A stretch of DNA of 45,898 nt. It comes from RGIG529 sp963929765 (GTDB lineage Bacteria > Bacillota > Clostridia > Oscillospirales > Oscillospiraceae). The translations under genes and the position numbers were made by a program. Location: positions 1 through 45,898 of the forward strand of contig CAWVKD010000020.1 in NCBI GenBank assembly GCA_963929765.1, in the 5' to 3' direction. The notes beneath the pieces were generated by a model. The model did no database searches, was not told where the DNA came from, and saw nothing but the letters and a program-made list of their open reading frames with translations. Of the stretch, positions 31,553 to 40,656 are shown piece after piece; the first letter of the stretch is position 1; every line of letters begins with the position of its first letter.

Positions 31553-33460
31553 CTAAAAAGGCCAGGATGGGAACCATCTGAGGAAATTGGTTCCATACCA
31601 AGCTGGTACTGCAATCCCTGTCAGTACAGGATAGAAGCAAGCATATAAGAATACAGCACCACCTGTAAAACCATAAACCGCTGCCCGATATCTTCCTCGT
31701 TTTGCCTCCCAAATCTCATTAAATACATAAGTGATTGCAATCACCAAAAACAAAATAGACGGGAAATAGTGGTATGCAAAAGTTGGCCGAGATATGGGGA
31801 ACCAGAATACTAACTGGGAGAAATATCCAATTAAAATAAATAGGGCAATTCCTGCTTTTGTTTTCACTGCACGCCAAACGAGTGCAAATATGGATAGGAG
31901 GCCGCCCCAGCAAATTACTGGATTAGAAAACGCTCCAAATGCTGACTTTAGGCCATTTCCAACATCATTTTCCAGATAATACAAAATAGGACGGATATCA
32001 AAGATCCATTGCCACCACTTGGAAGCGTATGGATGATCTTGGGTCACGCCTTTGTGGTAAGTGAACATGAAAACCTGGTTGTCCCAAATCAATCGGAGGC
32101 TGAGAGGCTCTCCTTTCGCCGCCGCATATGGGAGGTATGACAGGCAGTAGATGAGCCCAGGTACTATAAGGAAAAATCCAACGCAGACCAAAAGGATACG
32201 AATCAGCCATCGCCAATAGGCACGCCGCGCTTCATGGGTTTGCACTAACAATGGATCCGTCTGAAGTGATTGACAGTCTTGTGCTTTTGCACCCCGATAT
32301 CGCAAAATCAAAGATATCAATAACAATACTGCCAGACCTGCTCCACCGTAAATCACTGTCCATTTGCTGGCCGCTCCAATGCCAAAGAAAAGACCAGACA
32401 ACATGAGCGGTATGGCTGCTTTCCGGAATGGCGCATCTGTTGGTGTTGTTAAAAAACGATACATGAAATAATACATCAATAAAATGAAAAAGACAGCATA
32501 CGTATCAATTGTTGCAATTCTCGTTTGGGTTAAATGCATAAAGTCAAAGGTAAAAAGAGCCGTTCCGCAAAATGCGACCGGTGTCTTTCCAAACAAATTT
32601 TTTAAAAAGACATATAAAATAGGCAACATCAATACGCCGAATAATGTACCCATAAACCGCCAGCCAAATGGCGTCATACCAAACAACCGAATCCCGATTC
32701 CCAGAATCAATTTTCCCAATGGTGGATGGGAAACCTCATAGGGATACACATTACGGATATGTTCGTATGCTGTGCGTGCATGATAAATCTCGTCAAAATA
32801 AGTGGAATTCATGTAAGTAGATGATGCAGGGATCACATCCTGCTCGTCCATCAAACATTTAGCACCGTCACTGAGCTCTGTAAAATCCTCCTGAGTCAGG
32901 AGAATTCCGTCTTGATCAAAGAGCGCCAGTTCTCCTAATTCCATTCCAGCACTATCAGCAGTCACTCGAAATGCCATGATCTGATCCGTCTCTACCGTCG
33001 ACAAATCAATTTCTTTCCACTTAAATAGATCCACATAACTTTGCTCCAGAGTTGCAGCAAATTCCCATGTTTCCCCATCTAAAGTATATTCTAAAGTATA
33101 ATTGCCAGTATTTAAACCGCAATAATACATGAGATAGCTTAGGCCCGTGGGCTGTTCAAGAGGCATTTCCAACGAGCTGCCTTCACTGGGAAATTGACAA
33201 AAACGCTGAGGAGCATGGGTGTCTCCCAATCCCCAGAAAGCAGTAATAGCATATACGAAAGTCAGCAGCAACAACGGTAGTGCATCTTTCCGCTCCATGG
33301 CAAACCGCTTTTGAGGAAAACTCCACTTTGCCTTCTTCTGTTCTGTCACACCTGCCAAAATCAAGTCGTGCTGTCTGGCACTGCGAACATAATACACAAA
33401 AAAAGCAAACAATGCCACTATGGTTAAACATGGGAATAGATATACGTACCAATACCCCAT
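31553..33460 (-). CDS. PMT-family glycosyltransferase with an extracytoplasmic insert
   Basis: A 635-residue multi-spanning membrane protein, similar to protein O-mannosyltransferases (GT39), which transfer sugar from a polyprenyl phosphate carrier to proteins or glycans. The catalytic acidic motif is FDEIYHARTAYEHI (about 223-236), followed by VSHPPLGKLILGIG and TRIATIDTYAVFF, all typical of the family, and about ten hydrophobic spans. Unusually, residues about 85-215, between an early span and the DE motif, form a long soluble stretch (GNYTLEYTLDGETWEF, FKWKEIDLS, MAFRVTADSAGMELGELALFD) that looks like a beta-sandwich of the discoidin type. GGAGGAAATGT precedes the ATG. Likely target: glycosylated surface proteins. 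It leads a transcript with hisJ and rpiB. Confidence 0.85.
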   Translation of the reverse strand: MGYWYVYLFPCLTIVALFAFFVYYVRSARQHDLILAGVTEQKKAKWSFPQKRFAMERKDALPLLLLTFVYAITAFWGLGDTHAPQRFCQFPSEGSSLEMPLEQPTGLSYLMYYCGLNTGNYTLEYTLDGETWEFAATLEQSYVDLFKWKEIDLSTVETDQIMAFRVTADSAGMELGELALFDQDGILLTQEDFTELSDGAKCLMDEQDVIPASSTYMNSTYFDEIYHARTAYEHIRNVYPYEVSHPPLGKLILGIGIRLFGMTPFGWRFMGTLFGVLMLPILYVFLKNLFGKTPVAFCGTALFTFDFMHLTQTRIATIDTYAVFFILLMYYFMYRFLTTPTDAPFRKAAIPLMLSGLFFGIGAASKWTVIYGGAGLAVLLLISLILRYRGAKAQDCQSLQTDPLLVQTHEARRAYWRWLIRILLVCVGFFLIVPGLIYCLSYLPYAAAKGEPLSLRLIWDNQVFMFTYHKGVTQDHPYASKWWQWIFDIRPILYYLENDVGNGLKSAFGAFSNPVICWGGLLSIFALVWRAVKTKAGIALFILIGYFSQLVFWFPISRPTFAYHYFPSILFLVIAITYVFNEIWEAKRGRYRAAVYGFTGGAVFLYACFYPVLTGIAVPAWYGTNFLRWFPSWPF

Positions 33461-33546
33461 ACATTTCCTCCTAACTAAATTTGACTCGGTATATCACCAG
33501 TCAAAATGGAATTAGATTTCACCGCTTTGGCATTGTATGCAAGGCA

Positions 33547-33575
33547 AAACGGGGCGTCCCCGCCCCTGCCAAAGC
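33547..33575 (-). terminator. Terminator of the dnaK-dnaJ transcript
   Basis: Minus strand GGGGCG, loop, CGCCCC, then GTTTTG. A wider helix GCTTTGGCA/TGCCAAAGC (33524-33532 with 33567-33575) encloses it. Confidence 0.75.
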
Positions 33576-33592
33576 AGGTTAATGGAGACCCC

Positions 33593-34729
33593 CTATTTTT
33601 TGAACTTTTCAAAAAAGCTCTTCCGTTTTGCATGATTGTTTTCATTTAAGCTAGCGTCAAATCGACGTAATTTTTCTTTTTGATCACTTGTCAAGTTTTT
33701 CGGCACTTCTACAACTACGGTCACATATTGATCGCCCCGGCCTTTTCCTTGGAGATTGGGAATGCCTTTTCCGCGCAAACGAAATGTGGTACCTGTCTGT
33801 GTTCCTTCCGGTAATGTATATTTTACCTTTCCGTCAATGGTTGGAATTTCCAGCTCCGCACCTAATGCAGCTTGTGTAAAAGTAATCGGTGCTTCACAAA
33901 AGACTGAATTGCCTTCTCTTTTGAACAAAGGATGAGGCCGTACACCCACACTGATCAGCAAATCGCCTGCGGGTCCACCTCGTTTTCCTCCATTTCCCTG
34001 TCCTCTTAGAGAAATCACCTGACCATCGTCAATTCCAGCAGGGATATGAACGGAAATCTTTCGTTGACGTCGAACAGAGCCACTTCCTTTGCAAACTTTA
34101 CAAGGGTGAGAAATGATTTTCCCAGTTCCATTGCATTTGCGGCATGTTGTAGTTGAAGAAAAAACACCCATCGGCGTTTGGCGCTGTGTCCGTACACTGC
34201 CTGTACCGTGACACTCCGAACAAACCTCGGCTGTCGTCCCTTTAGCACACCCAGTTCCACCACATTCTTCACACGTTTCCAAACGATTAATGGTAATCTC
34301 TTTCTCGCACCCAAAGGCGGCCTCTTCAAAAGAAACCATAACAGATACCCGCAGACTCTCTCCTTTTTGAGGGCCATTGTTGCGCGGACGTGCAGAGCCG
34401 CCACCGCCAAAGAAAGTATCAAAAATGCTGCCAAGGTCAAAATCGGCAAATCCGCCCTCAAATCCGCCCCAGCCACCGGCGCCAGCACCATAGTTTGGAT
34501 CAACTCCTGCATGACCAAACTGATCATACTTGGCTCTACTGTTACTGTCTGATAAAACAGCATATGCCTCGTTGAGTTCTTTGAATTTAGCCTCTGCCTC
34601 TTTATCATTAGGATGAAGGTCTGGATGATACTGTTTTGCAAGCTTTCGATACGCTTTTTTCAATTCGTCCTCTGTTGCACTTTTGGATACACCCAGCACT
34701 TCATAATAATCTCGTTTTTGTTCTGCCAT
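33593..34729 (-). CDS. dnaJ: Chaperone DnaJ (Hsp40)
   Basis: A 378-residue co-chaperone that delivers clients to DnaK and stimulates its ATPase. The J domain (residues 1-70) has the HPD motif in KQYHPDLHPND. A glycine/phenylalanine-rich linker follows, then four CxxCxGxG zinc repeats (CEECGGTGC, CSECHGTGS, CRKCNGTGK, CKVCKGSGS) and the substrate-binding C-terminal domains. The ATG at 34729 has GAGGTG six bases upstream; the in-frame GTG three codons earlier lies in that site. It is the last gene of the hrcA-grpE-dnaK-dnaJ unit. Confidence 0.97.
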   Translation of the reverse strand: MAEQKRDYYEVLGVSKSATEDELKKAYRKLAKQYHPDLHPNDKEAEAKFKELNEAYAVLSDSNSRAKYDQFGHAGVDPNYGAGAGGWGGFEGGFADFDLGSIFDTFFGGGGSARPRNNGPQKGESLRVSVMVSFEEAAFGCEKEITINRLETCEECGGTGCAKGTTAEVCSECHGTGSVRTQRQTPMGVFSSTTTCRKCNGTGKIISHPCKVCKGSGSVRRQRKISVHIPAGIDDGQVISLRGQGNGGKRGGPAGDLLISVGVRPHPLFKREGNSVFCEAPITFTQAALGAELEIPTIDGKVKYTLPEGTQTGTTFRLRGKGIPNLQGKGRGDQYVTVVVEVPKNLTSDQKEKLRRFDASLNENNHAKRKSFFEKFKK

Positions 34730-34821
34730 ATATGTCACCTCAAAACGGGAATATAAGAACTCTTCCTTTTCAAATGCATGTATTACTAATGATACATCCT
34801 AGAGAAAAAGAAATCAAACCT

Positions 34822-34855
34822 GTCCCGCACCCAAACAATGATTTGGGTGCGGGAC
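34822..34855 (-). other. 14-bp hairpin between dnaK and dnaJ
   Basis: GTCCCGCACCCAAA and its exact complement around a 6-base loop, without a strong T-run. It likely lowers read-through or stabilises the dnaK message, so that less dnaJ than dnaK is made. Confidence 0.7.
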
Positions 34856-34877
34856 TTGGAGTATATCCCTGCGTATT

Positions 34878-36731
34878 TTATGATTGCTGGTCGTCATCCA
34901 CGACTTTATAGTCAGCATCGTAATACTGGCCGCCATTCGGTGCTTCTCCTCCTGGTGCTGCACCTGCATCGCCCTGAGGTTCTCCACCATTAGGTGCGCC
35001 CGCCTGACCATAGATCTTTTCAGACACAGCGTAAAACGCCTTACTTAAATCTTCACTGGCTGCTTTAATCGCTACCGTATCTGTTCCCTTCAAAGCTTCC
35101 TTAGTCCGGTTCAAAGGTTCTTCAACGGACGCCTTGTCTGCTGGGTCAATCTTGTCTTTCATTTCATCCAAGGTCTTCTCACATTGATAAACCAACTGGT
35201 CAGCCTGGTTGCGAACTTCTGCCTCTTCTTTCCGCTTGGCATCTTCTGCTGCATACTGTTCTGCTTCCCGTACAGCTTTATCAATTTCATCTTGAGACAA
35301 GTTTGTAGATGCAGTAATGGTAATATGCTGCTCTTTTCCAGTACCTAAATCTTTTGCAGACACATTGACAATACCATTGGCGTCAATATCAAATGTGACT
35401 TCGATCTGGGGAACACCACGGCGAGCTGGTGCAATTCCATCCAGATGGAATCTGCCCAAGGATTTATTGTAAGCCGCCATCTCACGCTCGCCTTGGAGTA
35501 CATGAACTTCAACAGAAGTCTGATTGTCCGCAGCAGTGGAGAAAATCTGACTCTTCTTTGCCGGAATAGTCGTATTCCGTTCAATCAGCTTTGTGAAAAC
35601 ACCACCCAGTGTCTCAATGCCCAAGGATAAAGGAGTAACATCCAAAAGCAGAATATCTTTTACTTCGCCGCCCAGAACGCCACCTTGAATAGCTGCGCCC
35701 AAAGCAACGCATTCATCTGGGTTAATCCCTTTAAACGGATCTTTACCAGTCAACTTTTTAACTGCATCCTGTACAGCAGGAATACGGGTAGATCCACCAA
35801 CCAAAAGCACTTTGCTCAAGTCACTTGGTTGTAATCCAGCGTCACCCAATGCTTGACGAACGGGTTCCATGGTCTTTTCCACCAGATGTGCAGTAAGTTC
35901 ATTAAACTTTGCACGGCTCAATGTGACATCCAAGTGCTTCGGTCCTGTTGCATCTGCTGTGATATAGGGCAAATTGATGCTAGAGGATGTCACACCTGAC
36001 AGTTCTATCTTGGCTTTTTCTGCTGCTTCTTTCAGTCTTTGCATCGCAACTTTATCACTCGATAAGTCGATGCCGGAATCTTTTTTAAACTCAGATGCCA
36101 AATATTTCATGATGCAATCATCAAAGTCGTCTCCGCCTAAGCGGTTGTTGCCTGCTGTAGCCAGTACTTCAATGACGCCATCACCAATTTCCAGAATAGA
36201 TACATCGAATGTTCCGCCGCCCAAGTCATAGATCATGATCTTTTGATCACTTTCTTTATCCAGTCCATATGCCAGTGCAGCAGCAGTAGGTTCATTGATA
36301 ATTCTCAAGACTTCCAAACCTGCAATTTTACCTGCATCTTTTGTAGCCTGTCTCTGAGAATCTGTAAAGTAAGCTGGAACTGTAATAACTGCTTGGCTCA
36401 CTGTTGTACCCAGATAACTTTCCGCATCTGCCTTCAGTTTTTGCAGCACCATAGCAGAAATTTCTTGAGGGGTATAAGATTTACCATCAATATTTACTTT
36501 ATAGTCAGAACCCATCTCTCTTTTAATGGAACTAATGGTCCGATCAGGATTGGTAATAGCCTGACGCTTTGCCACTTGGCCCACCATACGCTCACCTGTT
36601 TTTGAGAAAGCAACCACAGATGGGGTAGTTCGATTTCCTTCTGCATTTGGAATAACGATAGCTTCTCCGCCTTCCATAACTGCAACGCAAGAATTGGTTG
36701 TACCCAAATCAATACCAATAATCTTAGACAT
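34878..36731 (-). CDS. dnaK: Chaperone DnaK (Hsp70)
   Basis: A 617-residue Hsp70. The ATPase domain starts MSKIIGIDLGTTNSCVAVMEGGE and includes IYDLGGGTFDVSIL and VLLVGGSTRIPAVQ. The linker region DILLLDVTPLSLGIETLGG and the substrate-binding beta domain follow. The C-terminus is a Gly/Ala/Pro-rich tail ending DYKVVDDDQQS. AGGAGG lies eight bases before the ATG at 36731; the open frame before it is not used. Part of the CIRCE-controlled heat-shock operon. Confidence 0.98.
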   Translation of the reverse strand: MSKIIGIDLGTTNSCVAVMEGGEAIVIPNAEGNRTTPSVVAFSKTGERMVGQVAKRQAITNPDRTISSIKREMGSDYKVNIDGKSYTPQEISAMVLQKLKADAESYLGTTVSQAVITVPAYFTDSQRQATKDAGKIAGLEVLRIINEPTAAALAYGLDKESDQKIMIYDLGGGTFDVSILEIGDGVIEVLATAGNNRLGGDDFDDCIMKYLASEFKKDSGIDLSSDKVAMQRLKEAAEKAKIELSGVTSSSINLPYITADATGPKHLDVTLSRAKFNELTAHLVEKTMEPVRQALGDAGLQPSDLSKVLLVGGSTRIPAVQDAVKKLTGKDPFKGINPDECVALGAAIQGGVLGGEVKDILLLDVTPLSLGIETLGGVFTKLIERNTTIPAKKSQIFSTAADNQTSVEVHVLQGEREMAAYNKSLGRFHLDGIAPARRGVPQIEVTFDIDANGIVNVSAKDLGTGKEQHITITASTNLSQDEIDKAVREAEQYAAEDAKRKEEAEVRNQADQLVYQCEKTLDEMKDKIDPADKASVEEPLNRTKEALKGTDTVAIKAASEDLSKAFYAVSEKIYGQAGAPNGGEPQGDAGAAPGGEAPNGGQYYDADYKVVDDDQQS

Positions 36732-36819
36732 ACTCGTTTCCTCCTCTATCAATAACGATTCATTTCATAAATAAATTTTAGTCAATCTTTATATTAACGT
36801 TGATCTTATATATCATTAC

Positions 36820-37410
36820 TTAATTTGCGACTTTTACCATCGCATGACGAATCACTTTATCACCCATCATAAAACCAGCTTGAAATACTTCTATTACCAC
36901 ATTTTCGCCCTGGTCTTCTTCTTCAACGTGCATCACTGCATTATGGACTGCAGGATCAAACTGCTCTCCCAATGCAGGGATCTCTACGGCGCCCAACGAT
37001 TCAAACGCTGCCTTGCACTGATTCATGGTCATTTCAACACCCTTGTAAAATGCCATATCCTCTGTTTCCTGGGCCAAAGCACGCAATAAATTATCATAGA
37101 TGGGAAGCAATGCCAAAATAGCTGCGGCCTTGACATCCCCTGCAATCGCCTCTTTTTCTTTTTGTGTTCGTTTGCGGTAATTGTCATACTCCGCCAGTAA
37201 CCGCAGGTGTTGATCTGATGACTCCTTCAACTCCTTTTCCATGGAAGCAACTTGCTTTACAGCTTCCTCCCATTCCTTTACCTGCTCCACAGTCACCGTA
37301 ACCTGATCCGCCTCATTGGCAGATTCTTGTTCTGTTTTTTCTTCCTTTGAAGATTCTGATGCTTTGTTTTCCGGTTCCTCTGGCAGCGTATCAAATTCAT
37401 TCCGTTTCAT
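36820..37410 (-). CDS. grpE: Nucleotide exchange factor GrpE
   Basis: A 196-residue GrpE that releases ADP from DnaK. A charged, disordered N-terminus (about 1-45) leads into a long coiled coil, YDNYRKRTQKEKE, and the C-terminal beta domain ending VIRHAMVKVAN. The ATG at 37410 follows AGGAAAAAAG; an in-frame TTG further upstream overlaps GGAGG. Between hrcA and dnaK in the usual order. Confidence 0.95.
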   Translation of the reverse strand: MKRNEFDTLPEEPENKASESSKEEKTEQESANEADQVTVTVEQVKEWEEAVKQVASMEKELKESSDQHLRLLAEYDNYRKRTQKEKEAIAGDVKAAAILALLPIYDNLLRALAQETEDMAFYKGVEMTMNQCKAAFESLGAVEIPALGEQFDPAVHNAVMHVEEEDQGENVVIEVFQAGFMMGDKVIRHAMVKVAN

Positions 37411-37517
37411 CTTTTTTCCTGCTACCTCCAAATCATCCCTCTGCTTTCGAACAAGCAGCCGGGGTTATCTTCCTATATCCCATTTGTATCAATATCTTAT
37501 GCCAATTCCATTTTGAA

Positions 37518-38558
37518 TCAATGTTCTGATGAAGATTCTCCTGGCCCTAATAATTTAGCCAAACCCTCTGCAAAATAATATAATCTTGCTGCTATCTTGG
37601 CATAGTCCATACGTGTTGGGCCCACAATTCCTATTAGTCCTCTCATATTTTCTCCAATGTCATAGCTTGCTACGATAACACTGGTATCTTGCAATGCACC
37701 AACAGCATTTTCGGGGCCAATATAAATCTTGACATCAGAATCATCTGGCATCGGCAAGGTTGAAAGCATTTTTTCTTCTGATAAATAGGCCAGTAATGGC
37801 TGAGCTCGCTCTAAATTACGGTATTCTGGATGTTCCAGTAAACGCGCCAAGCCGCTCATATGAATCGCATAGGTTTCCTGTTCTTTCATCACCTCAATAG
37901 CAAAGGAAACCACCATGGCCAACAGTGCATATGCATCTTCTGCTGTCTGTTTTGCCACACTCATCAACTCTGGCGTAATCTCTTCCGGAGTCAGGCCAGT
38001 GAAGCTGGTATTGAGCAAACAATTGAGGAGGTGAATTTGCGATTCGCTCAAATCAGCTGGTAACCGCATTAACTTATTTTTTACCAAATTGGTATCCGTC
38101 ATAACAACCACAATAAAAGTCTGCCGTTCTACCATGAGCAAATCAAATCGCCTGATCGTTACATGAGACGGTCCTGCTGACATAGCATAAGAAGGATATT
38201 TGGTAATTTGCGAAATAACACGGCTTGCTTCTGTAATCACACGATCCAGTTCCTGGGTCTTCAGCTGCAACGCAGCATTGAGACGTTCCATTTCCTGAAC
38301 AGATAACCGATGGCGTTCCATTAATTCATTCACATAAAAACGGTATCCACCCGGTGAAGGTACACGCCCTGCTGATGTATGAGGCTGTTCCAGCAAGCCC
38401 ATTGCTTCCAAATCAGCCATCTCATTTCGAATTGTTGCAGGCGAGATATTCAATCCCGCATGTTTTGCAATCGTTTTCGAGCCTACAGGTTCGGCTGTTG
38501 CAATGTAATCTTCAATCACTGCCCGCAAAATTCGTTTTTTACGTTCACTGATATCCAT
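37518..38558 (-). CDS. hrcA: Heat-inducible transcription repressor HrcA
   Basis: A 346-residue repressor of class I heat-shock genes; it binds CIRCE and is kept active by GroEL. The N-terminal winged helix (SKTIAKHAGLNISPATIRNEMADLEAMGLLEQPHTSAGRVPS) is typical. The ATG at 38558 has CAGGAGGGATTGC upstream. Its own promoter contains a perfect CIRCE element, so the operon is autoregulated. Confidence 0.97.
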   Translation of the reverse strand: MDISERKKRILRAVIEDYIATAEPVGSKTIAKHAGLNISPATIRNEMADLEAMGLLEQPHTSAGRVPSPGGYRFYVNELMERHRLSVQEMERLNAALQLKTQELDRVITEASRVISQITKYPSYAMSAGPSHVTIRRFDLLMVERQTFIVVVMTDTNLVKNKLMRLPADLSESQIHLLNCLLNTSFTGLTPEEITPELMSVAKQTAEDAYALLAMVVSFAIEVMKEQETYAIHMSGLARLLEHPEYRNLERAQPLLAYLSEEKMLSTLPMPDDSDVKIYIGPENAVGALQDTSVIVASYDIGENMRGLIGIVGPTRMDYAKIAARLYYFAEGLAKLLGPGESSSEH

Positions 38559-38572
38559 GCAATCCCTCCTGT

Positions 38573-38599
38573 TTAGCACTCTCTCCTCTCGAGTGCTAA
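38573..38599 (-). promoter_or_regulatory. CIRCE operator
   Basis: TTAGCACTC, nine bases, GAGTGCTAA: an exact match to the CIRCE consensus. It lies just downstream of the -10 box of the hrcA promoter, where HrcA blocks transcription until heat stress. Confidence 0.98.
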
Positions 38600-38603
38600 A
38601 CAT

Positions 38604-38632
38604 AATTTACCACGCGTTTTCCAAAATGTCAA
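38604..38632 (-). promoter_or_regulatory. Promoter of the hrcA-grpE-dnaK-dnaJ operon
   Basis: On the minus strand TTGACA (38627-38632), 17-base spacer, TAAATT (38604-38609), directly followed by CIRCE. Confidence 0.85.
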
Positions 38633-38750
38633 TAGGTACACGGCAAATATCTGTGAACAATTCGAAAACAAAATATTTCTTCGTTTTTATTTGGCAAAAG
38701 ATCCATCCTTCACATCTTGGATTATAAATTCCTTGTGTATTTTAACAAGA

Positions 38751-38779
38751 AACGGCGTGGGTGCACTGCCCACGCCGTT
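38751..38779 (-). terminator. Terminator of the SLH-transglutaminase gene
   Basis: AACGGCGTGGG/CCCACGCCGTT with a 7-base loop, followed on the minus strand by TCTTGTTAAAAT. Confidence 0.7.
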
Positions 38780-38801
38780 CATTATGAATCACTATCTCCT
38801 A

Positions 38802-40301
38802 TCAAGCAGCCAAGAGTGAAAATTGGTTGGCTAAGCGCCAAACAATGGCCATTCCTTCTTCTCTAGTTAAATTTTTCGTTGGAAAAAAGGAACTTCCATT
38901 TCCGTTCATGATCTGATACTTTGTAGCATAAGATACATAAGGCATTGCCCAATCCCCGATTTGAGCGGCATCTGAGTAAGAAATAGGTGGATATCCCTCC
39001 ATGGGAATATTCATTCCTTCCAGTTTTTCCAGTGTAGAACACAGCATTTTAACAGCTTCTTGTCGCGTCAAAACATCATCTGGTTTGAACTGTGTCGTGG
39101 TTTTACCTTCTGTCAGCCCTAAAGACCAAGCAGCAGCAATTTCCCGTTGATATAAATGGTCACTTATATCTAAAAAGGGGCAAAGAACACCTTGTACTGG
39201 CCCTTGTACTTCTTCACAAAGGCTCACCAAAAGAGCAACAAATTCTGCCCTTGTAATCGGTGATTGGTACTGTCTTAATAGTTCTGCTGGTATTAATCCT
39301 GTCTGTATGAATGCTGCAAGTTCTTCTTTGTGCCATTCGCTCACACCAGACACATTAACGACATCATCTTCTTCATGATCCATATCACTCCGATTATAAG
39401 AGTTGATCGCCATAGAATACACTTTCAAAAAGGCATTTGTCATATACTTGGTATCACGGATATGATTGGTAAAGTCGCTCATATTTTTTAAAAAATAAGC
39501 GTAAGACACTTTGCTGCCAGATGTAGCACTTGCATCCCATGTTTCATCTATGTTGTACCAAACACCATCAAGCTTCACAATGTTCCACGCATGAGCAACA
39601 CCGTTGCCTGTCCCCGAGATAATACGAACAGGCACTTCAAGTTCTCGCATTAACCGGTAAAAGAGTTGTGCATATCCTTGGCAAACCATAGTTCCGCTAG
39701 ACAAGCCATCATAGGCTGAATATTTTGTCAATGAATAGTCATATGTGAAGTGTGTACAAATGTATTGATGGACAGCTTCTATTTTTCTCAGGTCACTTTT
39801 AGCTGTGACATTCAGCTCTCTGATGATTTCAGTAACTCGTCTCGTTACAAATGCTTCTTGCTCTGCATTCGTTAGATATGAGATGTCAAATGTAAAAACA
39901 CATCTTGTCGCATTATATGAGATATTTACATTAAGCTGTTCACAGCCATATTCCAGATAATCCTGAGCATCTGCTCTTTGAGAAGGAAGCGCATATACTT
40001 CATCTAACAAGATTGGAAATGTAGAATATACATCTTCTAATGCACCTTCATATGTAATGGTAAATGATTCTTTCCGTGCTAACATTTGTTCCAAAATCAA
40101 CTGTAAAAAATCAGGCTTATTCTGTGCAACCAGCCCTTGTGCTTCGAACTTCCCCGGCTGATAAATAACTTGAATATTACCAATCTCTCCAAAATGGGAG
40201 TTTTCCAGTTCATTCTGGGAAGGAGACAGTGCTGCGGTTTGGGAAACAAATAACGCAAACATCAGTCCAATGACACCGGTAAGCTTTAAGAATCGTTTCA
40301 T
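38802..40301 (-). CDS. Secreted transglutaminase-like protein with SLH domains
   Basis: A 499-residue exported protein. A signal peptide (residues 1-24, ending TAALS) precedes an unassigned region (about 25-150). The transglutaminase-like domain (about 160-275) has the Cys-His-Asp set: GTMVCQGYAQLFYRL (C), GVAHAWNIVKLDG (H) and WYNIDETWDAS (D). After a linker, S-layer homology repeats follow (about 320-495; FLDISDHLYQREIAAAWSLG, YSDAAQIGDWAMPYVSYA). SLH repeats anchor it to the cell wall. Such domains are mostly proteases or cross-linking enzymes; which one cannot be read here. GGAGGAAAAGA precedes the ATG. It stands alone, divergent from the VanW-family gene. Confidence 0.9.
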   Translation of the reverse strand: MKRFLKLTGVIGLMFALFVSQTAALSPSQNELENSHFGEIGNIQVIYQPGKFEAQGLVAQNKPDFLQLILEQMLARKESFTITYEGALEDVYSTFPILLDEVYALPSQRADAQDYLEYGCEQLNVNISYNATRCVFTFDISYLTNAEQEAFVTRRVTEIIRELNVTAKSDLRKIEAVHQYICTHFTYDYSLTKYSAYDGLSSGTMVCQGYAQLFYRLMRELEVPVRIISGTGNGVAHAWNIVKLDGVWYNIDETWDASATSGSKVSYAYFLKNMSDFTNHIRDTKYMTNAFLKVYSMAINSYNRSDMDHEEDDVVNVSGVSEWHKEELAAFIQTGLIPAELLRQYQSPITRAEFVALLVSLCEEVQGPVQGVLCPFLDISDHLYQREIAAAWSLGLTEGKTTTQFKPDDVLTRQEAVKMLCSTLEKLEGMNIPMEGYPPISYSDAAQIGDWAMPYVSYATKYQIMNGNGSSFFPTKNLTREEGMAIVWRLANQFSLLAA

Positions 40302-40656
40302 TCTTTTCCTCCTTGTGGGAACATAATATGAAGTGCCATAACAAACGATACGTGTCTTTTATCATAAAATCAATTTTCTTGTTGATCCCTTTTTAAATAT
40401 AATGCTGAGACTTGATTTGATGCATCTATACAATAAACGAAAACCCTTGCTTTGTAAACCATCATTTGTATTAAAAAAAGAAAATAAAGATATAAAAAGT
40501 AACCAAACTGTAATGCTTTTTAAAAAACGAAAGCGTATAATAAAGCAGTTCCCTAATCATAACAAAGTACTAGGGCTTTTACGCAAATTATTCCGACATT
40601 TTTCGACAAATAGAACACATTTATCACAACTGCACAGCAGAGAACAGGATGGTATT
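40302..40656. other. Divergent region between SLH-transglutaminase and VanW-family genes
   Basis: About 355 AT-rich bases. An open frame runs in phase into the VanW-family gene from 40402 but looks noncoding (Lys/Asn-rich, no ribosome binding site). TTTTTCGACAAA at about 40599-40610 is the complement of a Spo0A-box-like sequence (TTTGTCGAAAAA). TATAAT-like boxes near 40396-40402 lack a good -35. Confidence 0.4.

Noticed and set aside
40402..40656. 85-codon N-terminal extension of the VanW-family protein
   Set aside because: Lys/Asn-rich noncoding-like sequence without a ribosome binding site; the ATG at 40657 has a good site and places the membrane anchor normally.
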